From the NCBI RefSeq assembly GCF_038789205.1, contig NZ_CP128355.1:2132955-2196954 (forward strand): a stretch of DNA of 64,000 nucleotides, given 5' to 3'. This DNA comes from Staphylococcus hsinchuensis. Lineage in GTDB: Bacteria; Bacillota; Bacilli; Staphylococcales; Staphylococcaceae. A model generated the notes under the pieces. The model was not told where the DNA came from and did not search any database. It worked only from the letters and a program-made list of their open reading frames with translations. A program made the position numbers and the translations under genes. Positions 1-12,111 of the stretch are shown here, in pieces (within the stretch, counting starts at the first letter, position 1; each line of letters begins with the position of its first letter).

Positions 1-1006
1 TTTCACGAACAACGTACTCTGCTTCATCTCTTTCAGTTGTTGCTTCGTAATAATGTATCTTGTCACCTTCATTATTACCAGTCCATAACCCTTTAGGTTT
101 ACGTTCAGTATTATTTTTAATGACTTCATTTGCTGCATTTAAAATTGTCTTAGTAGAACGATAATTTTGCTCTAAAAAGATAGTCTTGGCTTCTGGATAA
201 TCCTCTTCAAACGAAAGAATATTTTGAATATCCGCACCACGCCAACCATAAATCGATTGATCTGAATCCCCTACGACACAAAGATTTTTAAATTTCTTTG
301 CGAGTAAATTGACTAATGTATATTGGGCTTTGTTAGTATCTTGGTACTCATCCACATGTATGTATTGAAATTTATTTTGATAATATTCTAAAACATCCGG
401 TACACGTTCAAATAATCGAATGGTTGTCATAATTAAATCATCAAAATCTAAAGCTTCATTTCTTGAAAGTTGACGTTGATATCCACTGTAAACTGTGGCA
501 ACCATTTGACTATAGTAATCTGTCGCCTCATTTTGAGCATCCTCTGGTGTTTTTAATTCATTTTTTAAATTACTAATCGCACCGATAAACATTCTAGGTT
601 CAAACTTTTTACTATCGATATTTTCATTTTTTAATACGTCTTTAATTACTGATTTCTGGTCAGTTGGGTCTATAATAGTAAAGTTACGTTCAATACCGAT
701 CCGGTCGGCATCTCTACGTAAGATACGCACACACATAGAGTGGAAAGTCGACATCCAAATAACTTGAGCTTCTTCTCCGACTAATTGTTCCACACGTGCT
801 TTCATTTCTTTAGCCGCTTTATTTGTAAAAGTAATCGCTAGTACGTTATAAGGCGAAACATCCTTTTCATCTAATAAATAGGCAATGCGATGCGTTAATA
901 CACGCGTCTTTCCCGAACCTGCACCTGCCATGATTAGCAATGGACCTTCTGTTGTACGCACAGCCTGGCTTTGTTCATCGTTCATATTGTTTACTAATGC
1001 ATTCAT
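1..1006 (-). CDS. pcrA: ATP-dependent DNA helicase PcrA (UvrD-like), N-terminal part, cut by window edge
   Basis: This is a superfamily 1A 3'-5' helicase used in plasmid rolling-circle replication, repair and removal of RecA filaments. The visible N-terminal ~335 residues contain the Walker A motif AGAGSGKTR, the Walker B/DEXX-type motif [20 protein letters not shown] and QNYRS, in the order known for PcrA/UvrD. The start is the ATG at 1004-1006 ([12 protein letters not shown]), which overlaps the pcrB stop codon as ATGA, so the two genes are translationally coupled. The C-terminal half lies to the left of the window. Staphylococci usually continue pcrB-pcrA-ligA; ligA is not visible here. 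Confidence 0.97.
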   Translation of the reverse strand, partial: MNALVNNMNDEQSQAVRTTEGPLLIMAGAGSGKTRVLTHRIAYLLDEKDVSPYNVLAITFTNKAAKEMKARVEQLVGEEAQVIWMSTFHSMCVRILRRDADRIGIERNFTIIDPTDQKSVIKDVLKNENIDSKKFEPRMFIGAISNLKNELKTPEDAQNEATDYYSQMVATVYSGYQRQLSRNEALDFDDLIMTTIRLFERVPDVLEYYQNKFQYIHVDEYQDTNKAQYTLVNLLAKKFKNLCVVGDSDQSIYGWRGADIQNILSFEEDYPEAKTIFLEQNYRSTKTILNAANEVIKNNTERKPKGLWTGNNEGDKIHYYEATTERDEAEYVVRE

Positions 1007-1695
1007 TGACGCGACTCCTTTATCTTTACTGTTTTTAGTGCTTTTTTAATATCGGTGTAAATGATATCTCCGACTATGATTGTATCTGCAAATGATGCCA
1101 TCTCTTGGGCTTCACCTAAACTTGAGATACCCCCACCATAAAACAATTGTGTATCCGTTAATATATCTGCGGCAGCTTTAACTTTGTCTACCTCTCCATA
1201 AGTGCCACTATATTCTAAATACATGACTGGTAATTGATACATATAATTAACCATTTGTGCATAAGCTTCTATATCATCTTCGCTTAAATCAGTTTGGGAT
1301 TTGGTCACTTGAGCTACTTTACTATCAGGATTTAATACGACATAACCTTCGAAAATAAACTCATCAAAATCAATCACATGGCCATACGATTTCAATGCCT
1401 CTAATAAAATGCCATTATGATATGTTACGTCGTTGCTATTTAATACAGTAGGCACAAAGTAGAAATCAAATCCTGGCATTACACTTTCTACATTTGAAAT
1501 TTCCAGTGCCAATGGTAGAGGGTATCTTCTTACGCGACTCATTAAATGAATAACGTTATCTTCTGTAACGTCATCTGTTCCCCCAATAACAATCGCATCT
1601 GTATTTGACATACAAATCGCATCTAAATCCTCATCACTAATTGATTTAGCTGGATCTAATTTAAATATATGTTTCCATTGTTTAATATCATACAT
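1003..1695 (-). CDS. pcrB: Heptaprenylglyceryl phosphate synthase PcrB
   Basis: This 230-residue protein matches the PcrB/GGGPS family, a TIM-barrel prenyltransferase that joins heptaprenyl diphosphate to glycerol-1-phosphate at the membrane. Supporting motifs are the N-terminal [13 protein letters not shown], the GGTDDVT segment, [17 protein letters not shown] near residue 190, and the C-terminal [11 protein letters not shown] phosphate-binding segment. The length is that expected for the family. An AGGAGTCTCC-like ribosome-binding sequence precedes the ATG. It is the first gene of a pair with pcrA, with a 4-nt overlap. Confidence 0.96.
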   Translation of the reverse strand: MYDIKQWKHIFKLDPAKSISDEDLDAICMSNTDAIVIGGTDDVTEDNVIHLMSRVRRYPLPLALEISNVESVMPGFDFYFVPTVLNSNDVTYHNGILLEALKSYGHVIDFDEFIFEGYVVLNPDSKVAQVTKSQTDLSEDDIEAYAQMVNYMYQLPVMYLEYSGTYGEVDKVKAAADILTDTQLFYGGGISSLGEAQEMASFADTIIVGDIIYTDIKKALKTVKIKESRQ

Positions 1696-1809
1696 TACTG
1701 GAGACTCCTTTAATTAACATACAATTAATTATATCATTTTTATTCTTTGAGTTCTAAAATGAAACTATGTATTTTTAACACGTATTTTAATTCATCTCAA
1801 GCACAAAAA

Positions 1810-1842
1810 ACAAACCAAATACGGCATCGTATTTGGTTTGTT
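1810..1842 (-). terminator. Rho-independent terminator downstream of the TrpR-like gene
   Basis: A perfect inverted repeat (CAAACCAAATACG with its complement) around a 4-nt loop, followed on the minus strand by a run of six T. It lies 85 nt after the stop of the YerC-like gene, the only minus-strand gene immediately upstream. Confidence 0.85.
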
Positions 1843-1926
1843 AGTAATTATTAAATTATTTTGTTTCAGTAGCTCAATTAACTTCATATGAAAGAAAGTT
1901 TAATGTATAACTTCACTAAAGTTTAT

Positions 1927-2229
1927 TTAATCTGTTGTCGGAATGTTCATGCGTTCTAATATAATCGTATATGCATCATTACCCCATTGTAATGAGCGTT
2001 TGACTCTAGAGATTGTGGCAGTAGATGCACCTGATTCTTGTTCAATTGTCGCATAAGTATACCCTTGTTTAATCATCTTAGCGACTTGTAATCTTTGTGA
2101 TAGTGATTGTATTTCATTGACTGTACATAAATCATCAAAAAATTGATAACATTCTTCTCTGGTTTCAAGCGTTAAAATAGCATCGAACAATTCGTCTAGT
2201 GCTTGGCCTCTTAATTTTTCAATTTGCAT
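1927..2229 (-). CDS. YerC/YecD-family TrpR-like DNA-binding protein
   Basis: This small protein of 100 residues belongs to the TrpR-like YerC/YecD family of helix-turn-helix proteins. The sequence MQIEKLRGQALDELFDAI at the N terminus and GASTATISRVKRSLQWG at the C terminus (recognition-helix region) are family hallmarks. An in-frame upstream start would add eight residues (MKDTGVVF), but family members begin at MQIxKLRG, and an AGGGG ribosome-binding site sits 7 nt before this ATG, so I start at 2229. It stands alone between purB and pcrB with its own terminator. Its regulatory target cannot be read from the sequence. Confidence 0.9.
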   Translation of the reverse strand: MQIEKLRGQALDELFDAILTLETREECYQFFDDLCTVNEIQSLSQRLQVAKMIKQGYTYATIEQESGASTATISRVKRSLQWGNDAYTIILERMNIPTTD

Positions 2230-2320
2230 AAAAACAACCCCTGTATCTTTCAAATTAATCTCATTTTAACGTACTAATACATTAAAGTGTAACGATTAAT
2301 ATTGAGAAATTCAAGTATAG

Positions 2321-3634
<1,314 letters not shown>

Positions 3635-3796
3635 CTATCTTTCAATTTTATAGTTCCACAAACTCCAAAACTTGTACATTTTATAATTTTTATCGGTTAA
3701 AGTTCGTGTTTGACCTCTTCAATCATAGTTTAACAGAATTATGTATAAATGTATAAATGTTTTTATCATCTTTTGTTAAAATCTTTCTACTTAAAT

Positions 3797-3855
3797 AAAA
3801 AGTCACTTTGTCTAATTCAAGACGATAAATTACTTGAACCAACAAAATGACTTTT
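3797..3855 (-). terminator. Terminator after the yebE-yebG-like pair
   Basis: The arms AAAAGTCACTTTGT and ACAAAATGACTTTT pair with one G-U, enclosing a second small stem (TTCAAG/CTTGAA). The minus-strand transcript then runs into a T-rich tract. It is placed directly after the stop of the 63-aa gene. Confidence 0.75.
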
Positions 3856-3894
3856 AAGCATTTCTTACTGATAGCGTTACTTCTCTATGAATAC

Positions 3895-4086
3895 TTATGA
3901 TTCATCCATTAACTTTCCAACAAACTGTATTTCTTGTCTAAGGACTTCAATTTCACCATTTTTATTTTCTTTATAGACTGGTTTTTCAAATCGTTTTACG
4001 GGCATATATCCCGCTTCTCGCATGCGTTTCAAACAATCTTGAATTGATTCTTGTTCTTCGACAATAAATTTTTGTTGTTTTTTCAT
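3895..4086 (-). CDS. NETI-motif (YebG-like) small protein
   Basis: A 63-residue, charged soluble protein with no membrane segment. It resembles the YebG/NETI family, small Firmicutes proteins of unknown function that follow a DUF2179 gene, through the central [20 protein letters not shown] segment. The start ATG overlaps the stop of the upstream DUF2179 gene as ATGA, so the two are coupled. The order DUF2179-NETI is the one seen in Bacillus (yebE-yebG), which supports the call more than the short sequence itself. No function is known to me. Confidence 0.82.
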   Translation of the reverse strand: MKKQQKFIVEEQESIQDCLKRMREAGYMPVKRFEKPVYKENKNGEIEVLRQEIQFVGKLMDES

Positions 4087-4661
4087 ATACTTTCCACTTC
4101 ATCCGTATCATATTGTTTTAATTTCTTACTTCTAACACCTTTGGCCCAGAAACCACCGTTAATAGTTCTAGGTTCATATGCGACGATAAATGCTTTCTCA
4201 TCTATTTGCTTAATCGTTTCGATTAATTTAAATTCAAATCTTCTTGGTGTTAGAATTTGTAAATTTAGTCGTTCTCCATCTCTGCCGTGTGCAGTATAAT
4301 GTGTGACACCATAACCTAAATCTCTTAATTGTCTTGGTAAATCTAGCTCATATTCTGAAGATGTGACATTGACAACTGTGTATCCTAAAGCTAATTTCTC
4401 CACTATCTTCATACCTACAATAATCCCAATTGAAAAGCCAAAAGCATACGCAATGACATTTTGAATTTGATCTAAACTAGACATAACCATACCTAGCCCA
4501 ACAACATAAACAAGTACTTCTAAAAAACTTACAACTGCAGCAACATAACGATAACCTTTTAATGTTAAAATTGTTCTCATTGTTAAGAACGTAACGTAAG
4601 CAACATTAATTACGAATATCGCTAACACCATCAACCATGGATTCGACGTTATTAGTGACAT
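4083..4661 (-). CDS. DUF2179/DUF5698 (UPF0316, YebE-like) membrane protein
   Basis: The 192-residue protein has three hydrophobic N-terminal segments (about residues 8-28, 38-58 and 65-85) followed by a soluble C-terminal domain. This is the layout of the UPF0316/YebE family: DUF5698 membrane part plus a DUF2179 domain. Segments such as [10 protein letters not shown] and [15 protein letters not shown] are typical of DUF2179. I prefer the ATG at 4661 to the GTG one codon upstream. The family is of unknown function; DUF2179 domains in other proteins are suggested ligand-binding modules. Confidence 0.88.
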   Translation of the reverse strand: MSLITSNPWLMVLAIFVINVAYVTFLTMRTILTLKGYRYVAAVVSFLEVLVYVVGLGMVMSSLDQIQNVIAYAFGFSIGIIVGMKIVEKLALGYTVVNVTSSEYELDLPRQLRDLGYGVTHYTAHGRDGERLNLQILTPRRFEFKLIETIKQIDEKAFIVAYEPRTINGGFWAKGVRSKKLKQYDTDEVESI

Positions 4662-4743
4662 CACACATTTCCCTTTCTGTTCATTAAATTCACATTATTT
4701 TATCAGTGAATATTTAATTTGTCACTAGAAAGTTTTCGGGTTT

Positions 4744-5565
4744 TTAATTTTTAGGCCAAGTGTATCTCGTGTAGGCTAGTTCACGTTTATGCGCAGCTTT
4801 GATATAGTGATTTTCAATAGTATCTTTTGCTTCACTCGGTACAGATTTACCTTCTAAATAATCATCAATGTCATGATAACTAACACCAAGCGCTTCTTCA
4901 TCTGGCAATTGAGGTTTATCATCTTCTAAATCAGCTGTCGGTACTTTATCGTATAAATGTTGTGGTGCTTCTAGATATTGTAATAGTTGTTTGCCTTGAC
5001 GTTTATTAAGGCCAAAGATTGGTGCAATATCTGCTGCCCCATCACCATATTTTGTATAAAAACCAGTTACATTTTCAGCAGAATGGTCTGTACCGACAAC
5101 GATGCCTTGATGATGTGCGGCAATAGAATATTGTACTTTCATACGTTCACGAGCCTTTTCATTACCTTTATGGAAATCATTAAGTGTAATTCCAGATGCT
5201 TCCAGTGACGCAACACTTTGATCAACTGCTGGTTTAATATTTACTGTATACGTTTTGTCAGGCTCTATAAATGCTAAGGCATCTTCGACTTCGTCAGCGT
5301 CTTTTTGCACACCATAAGGTAGCTTCACAGCTATAAACTCACAGTGAACATCCTCTTGTTTCAGTTCGTTAACAGCAATTTGACATAACTTGCCTGTTAA
5401 TGTTGAATCTTGTCCTCCTGAGATACCTAATACTAATGATTCGATAAATGAGTGTGATTGAACATAACTTTTGATAAATTGTATAATACTGCGAGTTTCA
5501 GCGTGACTGTCAATTTCAGGTTTAACTTTCATTTCTCTTACAACGATATCTTGCAAGTTACTCAT
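4744..5565 (-). CDS. nadE: NH3-dependent NAD+ synthetase
   Basis: This 273-residue enzyme performs the last step of NAD synthesis, ATP-dependent amidation of deamido-NAD. The P-loop motif [14 protein letters not shown] near residues 46-59 is the N-type ATP pyrophosphatase signature, and [19 protein letters not shown] near 158 is the conserved NadE block. It lacks a nitrilase/glutaminase domain, so it is the short ammonia-dependent form. It overlaps the pncB stop by 8 nt, so pncB-nadE form a two-gene operon joining consecutive steps of nicotinate salvage. Confidence 0.97.
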   Translation of the reverse strand: MSNLQDIVVREMKVKPEIDSHAETRSIIQFIKSYVQSHSFIESLVLGISGGQDSTLTGKLCQIAVNELKQEDVHCEFIAVKLPYGVQKDADEVEDALAFIEPDKTYTVNIKPAVDQSVASLEASGITLNDFHKGNEKARERMKVQYSIAAHHQGIVVGTDHSAENVTGFYTKYGDGAADIAPIFGLNKRQGKQLLQYLEAPQHLYDKVPTADLEDDKPQLPDEEALGVSYHDIDDYLEGKSVPSEAKDTIENHYIKAAHKRELAYTRYTWPKN

Positions 5566-7027
5566 TTTCTTCTTCCATCTCCTTCACATGTTCTGCTACT
5601 TCGAAAATGCGTTTATGTTTATTTTCCCAACAAGCTGTACTTAAATCAACTGGATAATCTTGTGGGTTGAGGTGACGTTTATTTTCTTCCCAAAGATGTA
5701 ACAGATTGTCATCTAAATATGCTTGTGCTTCTTTCTCACTTGGCAACTCATAGACAAGTTTACCTTCTTTAAAAATGTCATGATGCAAGTTTTTCGCTGT
5801 AAAAGATTTAATGAATTTCATTTTATATGTGTGAACTGGATGGAATAATTTAAGTGGTGATTCTGCGTCAGGATCTTCGTGTTCTAAAGTAATGTAATCA
5901 CCTTCTGCTTTATTTGTTTTCTTATTAATAATACGATACACATTTTTCTTACCAGGTGTTGTTACTTTTTCCGCATTATTAGACAATTTGATACGATCAA
6001 CATATTCGCCAGAGCTGTCTTGCACGGCTACGAGTTTGTAAACTGCACCTAAAGCAGGTTGATCATATCCGGTGATTAATTTCGTCCCAATCCCCCATGA
6101 ATTCACTTTAGCACCTTGAGATTTCAAACTCATTATCGTCTGTTCATCTAAATCATTTGAAGCGATAATTTTGGTGTCTGTAAATCCTGCTTCATCAAGC
6201 ATTTTACGTGCTTCTTTAGATAAATAAGCGATATCACCTGAGTCTAAACGTATGCCGACGAAATTAATTTTATCTCCTAACTCTTTCGCAACTTTTATCG
6301 CAGTCGGCACACCTGATTTCAATGTATGGAATGTATCTACTAAGAACACACAATCTTTATGGCGCTCTGCGTATTTTTTAAAGGCAATGTATTCATCCCC
6401 ATAAGTCTGAACAAGCGCATGTGCGTGCGTTCCCGAAACAGGAATACCAAATAGTTTACCAGCTCGTACATTACTCGTTGAATCAAAACCACCTATGTAA
6501 GCTGCTCTAGCTCCCCATAGTGCAGCGTCGGTTTCTTGTGCACGTCTCGTTCCAAATTCCATAAGCTGATCTTGTGGTGCAACATGTCTAATTCGACTTG
6601 CTTTTGTAGTTATAAGTGTATGGAAATTCACTATATTTAATAACATCGTTTCTATTAATTGAGCTTGAATTAAAGGGGCTTCCACTCTAATAAGTGGTTC
6701 GTTACCAAAACAAAGCTCGCCTTCTTGCATTGAACGAATATTCCCAGTAAATTTTAAAGTTTTTAAATAACTCAGAAAATCATCTTTGTAACCAATCGAT
6801 TTTAAATATTCAATATCAGATGATGAAAAATGGAAGTTTTCAATAAAATCAATTACACGTTTCAACCCATTAAATACGGCATATCCACTATCAAACGGCA
6901 TATTTCTAAAGTATAAATCAAATACTGACCAACGTTCATGAATCCCATCATTCCAATAACTTTCAGCCATATTTATTTGATACAGATCGTTATGCAATAC
7001 AAAGGTATCGTCTTCGTATTGGTACAT
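5558..7027 (-). CDS. pncB: Nicotinate phosphoribosyltransferase
   Basis: PncB converts nicotinate, PRPP and ATP to nicotinate mononucleotide. The 489-residue product has the family blocks [15 protein letters not shown] at the N terminus, [23 protein letters not shown] and [14 protein letters not shown]. The longer open frame begins 20 codons upstream, but that extension (MCFCYRFYAK...) does not resemble the family. The ATG at 7025-7027 is preceded by TTGGAGTGAT and gives the usual staphylococcal length. nadE overlaps its 3' end. Confidence 0.96.
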   Translation of the reverse strand: MYQYEDDTFVLHNDLYQINMAESYWNDGIHERWSVFDLYFRNMPFDSGYAVFNGLKRVIDFIENFHFSSSDIEYLKSIGYKDDFLSYLKTLKFTGNIRSMQEGELCFGNEPLIRVEAPLIQAQLIETMLLNIVNFHTLITTKASRIRHVAPQDQLMEFGTRRAQETDAALWGARAAYIGGFDSTSNVRAGKLFGIPVSGTHAHALVQTYGDEYIAFKKYAERHKDCVFLVDTFHTLKSGVPTAIKVAKELGDKINFVGIRLDSGDIAYLSKEARKMLDEAGFTDTKIIASNDLDEQTIMSLKSQGAKVNSWGIGTKLITGYDQPALGAVYKLVAVQDSSGEYVDRIKLSNNAEKVTTPGKKNVYRIINKKTNKAEGDYITLEHEDPDAESPLKLFHPVHTYKMKFIKSFTAKNLHHDIFKEGKLVYELPSEKEAQAYLDDNLLHLWEENKRHLNPQDYPVDLSTACWENKHKRIFEVAEHVKEMEEENE

Positions 7028-7241
7028 CACTATCACTCCAATCAACTTTTTCATCAGTTTAGCATAAAAGCGATAACAGAAACACATGATAACTACACAA
7101 TAAACATAATTGTTACAAATTAACTGAATTATTTGCGAATATTTTTATAAATTTTAAATTAACTGCAACAAAATAGTGACATTTTCATCAGAATGATTCT
7201 ATTTTACAGAAAATAATTTATAATATGGTCGAGGTGTTAAT

Positions 7242-8306
7242 ATGTTAGAACAAGCTAGAACATTCATAGAGACCATGTATCAAGAATTACAATACGAGCC
7301 ACAAGCAATTTCTAAGCGAATACATGAAATCGAACGTGAGATTAACGAGAGAGACACTTACTCACATACGTCAGAAGAACTTAAATATGGTGCCAAAATG
7401 GCCTGGAGAAATTCAAATCGATGCATTGGCCGGTTCTTTTGGGAGACATTACATGTAATCGATGCAAGAGATATTCGAACAGAACAAGCATTTATAAATA
7501 GTATCGAACACCATATCAAATTCGCCACAAATGATGGAAAGATCAAGCCTTGTATTACAATTTATTCTGCGGAGGACCCACCAACAATTTATAACAACCA
7601 GCTCATTAGATATGCGGGGTACGTTGAAAAAGGTGACCCTGCTGAACAAGAAGTTACGCAACTCGCACACCATTTAGGTTGGTCAGGTGGATATACAGAC
7701 TTTGATATACTGCCCCTGATTTACCGTTGTCCAAATGGCTCTATGAAGTATCACGAATATAATTCAAATATAATAAAAGAAGTCCCTATTACACATGACA
7801 AATTCCCTAAACTCAAAAGCCTTAACTTGAAGTGGTATGCAGTACCAATCATTTCAAATATGGATTTAAAAATTGGTGGCATTACTTATCCAACGGCACC
7901 ATTCAATGGATGGTACATGGTAAATGAAATCGCAGTACGAAACTTTACAGACAGTTATCGCTATAATTTATTAGAAAAAGTTGCAGCCGCTTTCGAATTT
8001 GATACACTTAAAAATAATTCATTTAATAAAGATCGCACACTCGTAGAATTGAATGATGCGGTATACCAATCATTTAAAAACGAAGGCGTTTCAATTGTTG
8101 ATCATTTAACCGCTTCAAAACAGTTTGAAAGATTTGAATCAAATGAACATAAACAACATAGAACAGTTACTGGTAAATGGTCTTGGTTAGCACCATCGTT
8201 ATCGCCTACACTCGTTTCTAACTATCATCATGGTTATGATAACACTATGCGAGAGCCCAATTTCTTCTATAAAAAGAGAGGCACTTCAGGCTGCCCCTTC
8301 CATTAG
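7242..8306 (+). CDS. nos: Bacterial nitric oxide synthase oxygenase
   Basis: A 354-residue heme protein homologous only to the oxygenase domain of animal NOS. It makes NO from arginine using an external reductase. The heme-thiolate cysteine lies in [10 protein letters not shown] near residue 61, and the arginine/pterin-binding regions appear as [13 protein letters not shown] and the C-terminal [13 protein letters not shown]. There is no reductase domain, as expected for bNOS. A GAGGTG ribosome-binding site lies 8 nt before the ATG. It is followed after 36 nt by pheA on the same strand, the arrangement known in staphylococci. NO from bNOS is linked to oxidative-stress protection and respiratory control. 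Confidence 0.97.
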   Translation: MLEQARTFIETMYQELQYEPQAISKRIHEIEREINERDTYSHTSEELKYGAKMAWRNSNRCIGRFFWETLHVIDARDIRTEQAFINSIEHHIKFATNDGKIKPCITIYSAEDPPTIYNNQLIRYAGYVEKGDPAEQEVTQLAHHLGWSGGYTDFDILPLIYRCPNGSMKYHEYNSNIIKEVPITHDKFPKLKSLNLKWYAVPIISNMDLKIGGITYPTAPFNGWYMVNEIAVRNFTDSYRYNLLEKVAAAFEFDTLKNNSFNKDRTLVELNDAVYQSFKNEGVSIVDHLTASKQFERFESNEHKQHRTVTGKWSWLAPSLSPTLVSNYHHGYDNTMREPNFFYKKRGTSGCPFH

Positions 8307-8342
8307 ATAACAATTTACTCATCACTCAAGGAGTCACACGCT

Positions 8343-9146
8343 ATGAAATTATACTATTTAGGTCCAAAAGGCACTTTCTCATATTTAGCAGCACAACAAT
8401 ACAAATCAGAAAATGAAGTAAATTACGTCTCGAAATCCAACCTCTATGAAGTGGTCAATGCTGTATCTAACGACGACAAAAGTATTGCAGTCGTCCCTAT
8501 TGAAAATTCAATCGAAGGGACTATCAATATTGTCGCTGATGCGCTAACGCAGCAAAATATTTTTGCACATGGAGAGATACATTTAAATATTCAATTCGCG
8601 CTTTATGGATTAGACCATGTCCATCCAAGTGATATTGCACAAGTTTATTCCATAGCACCTGCTATCAGTCAAACAAGTCATTTCATTCAAAAAAATCAAT
8701 ACACTTATGACTACGTAGATAGCACGATTGCTAGTCTGGAAAAGATTACTGAAAATATCGGTGCTATTGCACCATTAGGTAGTGGAGAACCCTATGGTTA
8801 CAAACCACTTGTCAAAAACATACAAGACTATCCACACAATACAACACGTTTCTTAGTCGTGAGTAACCAACCCGAATATAGCAACTTAGCAACCGATACG
8901 ATGCTCTTAATCACACCGAAACAGGACAAAGCTGGTTTACTTGCAAGCATATTAAATACATTCGCTATGTTTAATATCAACCTTTCGTGGATTGAATCAC
9001 GACCTCTTAAAACAAAATTAGGTATGTATCATTTCTTCGTGCAAGCCGATACACCTATGAATGATGAACTTAAAAAGATTATGACTATTTTACACACTTT
9101 AGATTTTGAAGTAACAATTATCGGTTCGTTTAAACGAATCAATTAA
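8343..9146 (+). CDS. pheA: Prephenate dehydratase
   Basis: This 267-residue enzyme converts prephenate to phenylpyruvate in phenylalanine synthesis. The N-terminal catalytic domain starts with YYLGPKGTFSYLAAQ and includes VPIENSIEGTI and the NTTRFLVV block. A C-terminal ACT domain (about residues 190-265) carries the ESRP motif, where phenylalanine binds for feedback inhibition. There is no fused chorismate mutase. An AAGGAG site precedes the ATG. It is downstream of nos and is followed by a strong terminator. Confidence 0.95.
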   Translation: MKLYYLGPKGTFSYLAAQQYKSENEVNYVSKSNLYEVVNAVSNDDKSIAVVPIENSIEGTINIVADALTQQNIFAHGEIHLNIQFALYGLDHVHPSDIAQVYSIAPAISQTSHFIQKNQYTYDYVDSTIASLEKITENIGAIAPLGSGEPYGYKPLVKNIQDYPHNTTRFLVVSNQPEYSNLATDTMLLITPKQDKAGLLASILNTFAMFNINLSWIESRPLKTKLGMYHFFVQADTPMNDELKKIMTILHTLDFEVTIIGSFKRIN

Positions 9147-9181
9147 TACAGAGCGAAATATAACGAATCCCTGCATAAAAA

Positions 9182-9219
9182 ACTGGCTAATAAAAACGTT
9201 ATTAGCCAGTCTATTTTTA
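9182..9219. terminator. Bidirectional terminator between convergent pheA and sdcS
   Basis: The stem ACTGGCTAATAA/TTATTAGCCAGT is flanked by A-rich sequence on the left and CTATTTTTAT on the right, so it can stop transcripts from pheA (plus) and from the symporter gene (minus). Confidence 0.9.
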
Positions 9220-9226
9220 TATTTAA

Positions 9227-10786
9227 TTATTTCAATGGTAATGGTTTTGTAACGTCGATACCTAATACAGGTGGTACTAAGAAATAAACGATGAGCACGA
9301 TGATAATTACGCTAAGTATATTAACCCAGAATCCAACGGTTGCCATTTTTTTAATAGAAATACGTCCTGTACCAAAGACAATCGCATTAGGTGGTGTACC
9401 TACGGGTAACATATATGCACAGTTCGCTGCCATTGCTGCAGGCACCATTAATAATAATGGGTGCACTTGTACCGCTACAGACAAAGTAGCTAATATAGGC
9501 AATATCATAGTTGCCGTTGCTGTATTAGAAGTAATTTCAGTTAAGAACAATACAAAGATCGTAATAACAATCACGATAATAATTGGGCTAACCCCATCGA
9601 TTAATTTAAGCTGTTCACCTAACCATTTTGCTAAACCACTCTTTGAAATTCCTTCAGCTAAAGCTAAACCTCCACCAAATAAGATGAGTACGCCCCATGG
9701 TAGATCTTTAGCCACTTCCCAATCAATAATACGTTTATGTTTTTCTTTGTTTTTAGCTGGAATTAAAAATAATAATACTGAGATAAACATCGCAATGGTT
9801 CCATCTGCAACTTCGGATGTTACACTCCAATTTTTGAGCAAGAATTCTCTGCTAATCCATAATAAACTAGCTAAAATGAAAACTGCTTGAACAACTTTTT
9901 CTTCATATTTCATTTTGCCTAGTTCGTTTAATTTTTCCTTAATGAGATCTTGGCCACCTGGCAATGATTTCATATCATGTTTAAATGCGATAAATCGTAT
10001 GTAGAACCATACTAGCCCTAACAGTAAAATGACGGTTGGTACACCTATAATCATCCATTTTGCGAAACTTATTTCTTGGCCGAAAGTAGATTGAAATTGT
10101 CCTTTCAAGATAATTAAAGGCGGTGTCCCGATAAGTGTACCGAGCCCTCCTATTGTTCCAGCATATCCAATTGCCAGAACCAGTGATTGTTCAAATTTCT
10201 TCAAACTGCTTGAGCTGACATTCTCTTCTCTTAGTTCGTTTGCCTCTTTAATAATTGCTAACCCAATTGGAATCATAATCATGACTGCTGCAGTGTTCGA
10301 AACAAACATAGATAAAAATGCTGTAGCAACCATAAATCCTAATAAAATCTTCCCAGTACTTGTACCTAAATAACTAATAATGGTTAATGCCACTCTCGTA
10401 TGCAAATTCCATCTTTCCATGGCTATAGCTAGTATAAAGCCACCTAAAAATAAAAATATAATATCGTTACCATATTTCGCTGATACCTCATCAGGATTCA
10501 ACACATGACCGATAGGTAATAAAATCAAAGGTAAAAAACTTGTGGCCGCAATTGGAATAGCTTCTGTAATCCACCAAGTAGCTATCCATAAAGTAATCGC
10601 TAAAACAAAAACACCCTTACTAGGTAAACCATGTGGATGTACAAACAATAATGTTAATACAAATAACAATGGCCCTAATATGAGTCCAATCAACTGTCCC
10701 AAATTATATGACGGTTTCTTTTGCTGTTTAGAAAAGAAAGTTAAATAATGCGCTGCTCTAGAGTCCCCTTTTTCTAGATTTAACAT
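9227..10786 (-). CDS. sdcS: Sodium/dicarboxylate symporter (DASS family, SdcS-like)
   Basis: The 519-residue protein has about a dozen hydrophobic segments. It carries the DASS signatures SNTAAVMIMIP in the first half and SNTATATMILPILA in the second, plus VGTPPNAIVFGTG near the C terminus. The paired SNT motifs bind Na+ and the carboxylate in this family, which imports succinate, fumarate and malate. The closest known family member is staphylococcal SdcS. The start ATG is preceded by a run of seven G that serves as the ribosome-binding site. The gene stands alone, convergent with pheA. Confidence 0.93.
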   Translation of the reverse strand: MLNLEKGDSRAAHYLTFFSKQQKKPSYNLGQLIGLILGPLLFVLTLLFVHPHGLPSKGVFVLAITLWIATWWITEAIPIAATSFLPLILLPIGHVLNPDEVSAKYGNDIIFLFLGGFILAIAMERWNLHTRVALTIISYLGTSTGKILLGFMVATAFLSMFVSNTAAVMIMIPIGLAIIKEANELREENVSSSSLKKFEQSLVLAIGYAGTIGGLGTLIGTPPLIILKGQFQSTFGQEISFAKWMIIGVPTVILLLGLVWFYIRFIAFKHDMKSLPGGQDLIKEKLNELGKMKYEEKVVQAVFILASLLWISREFLLKNWSVTSEVADGTIAMFISVLLFLIPAKNKEKHKRIIDWEVAKDLPWGVLILFGGGLALAEGISKSGLAKWLGEQLKLIDGVSPIIIVIVITIFVLFLTEITSNTATATMILPILATLSVAVQVHPLLLMVPAAMAANCAYMLPVGTPPNAIVFGTGRISIKKMATVGFWVNILSVIIIVLIVYFLVPPVLGIDVTKPLPLK

Positions 10787-10883
10787 AATATCCCCCCCAC
10801 AAATTTTGTGAATATTCTAAATATTATTTAATTATAACACAAATATCTTAAAAGGAAATATTATATTTAAGCGCTTTCATTAT

Positions 10884-11975
10884 TTATTCATTTATATTTA
10901 TAAGTTGAGTGGCTTTGATTTTAGTGTTGTCAGGAACATCCAACACGAGCCCTTGAATATTATTTAAAAATAAACTTTGTGATTCATCATTAAAATGATT
11001 ATCGGCAATGACAATATCTTGATGCTTTACGCAATTATAACTTTGTATATGAACTGCATCTTTCTTCATATGACCTTCAAAATCATTATTATAAATGTAC
11101 AAATGTTTACCTGCTTGGGTTGAACGTTCTTTACCTTTTAAATCGCGTGCGTTCTTCCCTTCTTTAACTGCTAAATATCGAATACCACCATTACAATTAA
11201 TAAAGTGATTATCGTATATATACATATTTGTTGATTTCAAAGGAGTTAACGCATAATATCCCATACCCTCAAAAGTATTATGACGAATGTGGATATTATC
11301 GTAAAACTGATTAAAACGACTCGCATGTGATCCTATTGCACGATTCCATGGTTGCATTGTCGGTGTGTCAGAATTTCCAAAATAACAATGCTCAATAATT
11401 ACATTTTTAGTAATTGTGCCATCAGCTGCACCAAATTTCGGAAATGCTCCTTTAACTTGTAAATCAATTTGAATCGCTTCAGAAAAGCTACGATCTCCTT
11501 GAGGGTTGTTAAATCCTAAAAACTGACAACCACCCATATATAAACCATTTAAACCGCATGCGTCTATTGCATGCCCACCTACTATATCTTTAAACGTAAC
11601 GTTTCTAATCTCTATTTCACGTGCATGGCCAATACTCATCGCTGTATTGTTATATGGATATGCTTCACCATTCATATCAAATGTACCACCACTGATTCGA
11701 ATATGACCATTTCCATCGTAACCGTAATAACGTTTGAGCTTCGTTCCATTCTTTAACAACGCATCTTTACCACAACGTTTAAGCACTGCGTTGTCATCAA
11801 GTATAAGCGATGTACGCGCATATATGACGAGCGCTTTACGAATATGGTATTCACCTGCTGGAATATATATTTCAGTATTTCCATGTTTTTTTGCATAATT
11901 CAAAGCACGTTGTAACGCACGGGTATCAGCTCTTTTATTTTTGCCTTTTAATCCAAATTCTTTAGCATTTATCAT
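10884..11975 (-). CDS. Right-handed beta-helix (pectate-lyase-superfamily) protein, no signal peptide
   Basis: The 363-residue protein begins MINAKEFGLKGKNKRADTRALQRALNYAKK and continues IYIPAGEYHI, the usual opening of pectate-lyase-superfamily/GH28-like beta-helix proteins (residue-level layout: helix cap at 1-50, then coils). After that, repeated short strands with N/D-rich turns (IRISGGTFDMNG, VIIEHCYFGNSD, IHIRHNTFEGMGY, MYIYDNHFINCNGG, LYIYNNDFEG, IVIADNHFND) mark successive coils. No signal peptide, membrane segment or sorting motif is present, so it looks cytoplasmic. Substrate is unknown; a polysaccharide lyase/hydrolase or an epimerase-like role are both possible. It stands alone with its own GAAAGGA site. 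Confidence 0.75.
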   Translation of the reverse strand: MINAKEFGLKGKNKRADTRALQRALNYAKKHGNTEIYIPAGEYHIRKALVIYARTSLILDDNAVLKRCGKDALLKNGTKLKRYYGYDGNGHIRISGGTFDMNGEAYPYNNTAMSIGHAREIEIRNVTFKDIVGGHAIDACGLNGLYMGGCQFLGFNNPQGDRSFSEAIQIDLQVKGAFPKFGAADGTITKNVIIEHCYFGNSDTPTMQPWNRAIGSHASRFNQFYDNIHIRHNTFEGMGYYALTPLKSTNMYIYDNHFINCNGGIRYLAVKEGKNARDLKGKERSTQAGKHLYIYNNDFEGHMKKDAVHIQSYNCVKHQDIVIADNHFNDESQSLFLNNIQGLVLDVPDNTKIKATQLININE

Positions 11976-12111
11976 AATTGAAATCCTTTCAAAAATTAAT
12001 ATTTATATATTAACGTTTAAACTATTTTTTAAACCCGTAGCACAACCTTTATAGTTTTAATGATATAGTTTATAATGACTACAAACTTGAATACGGGAGT
12101 GTTTTATACAA

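Noticed and set aside
9291..9890. A 199-codon frame opposite sdcS
   Set aside because: This is a shadow of a membrane protein gene with strong family motifs on the minus strand.
10884..11975. Prophage tail-spike gene
   Set aside because: The beta-helix fold is shared with tail spikes, but no phage structural, integrase or lysis genes flank it.
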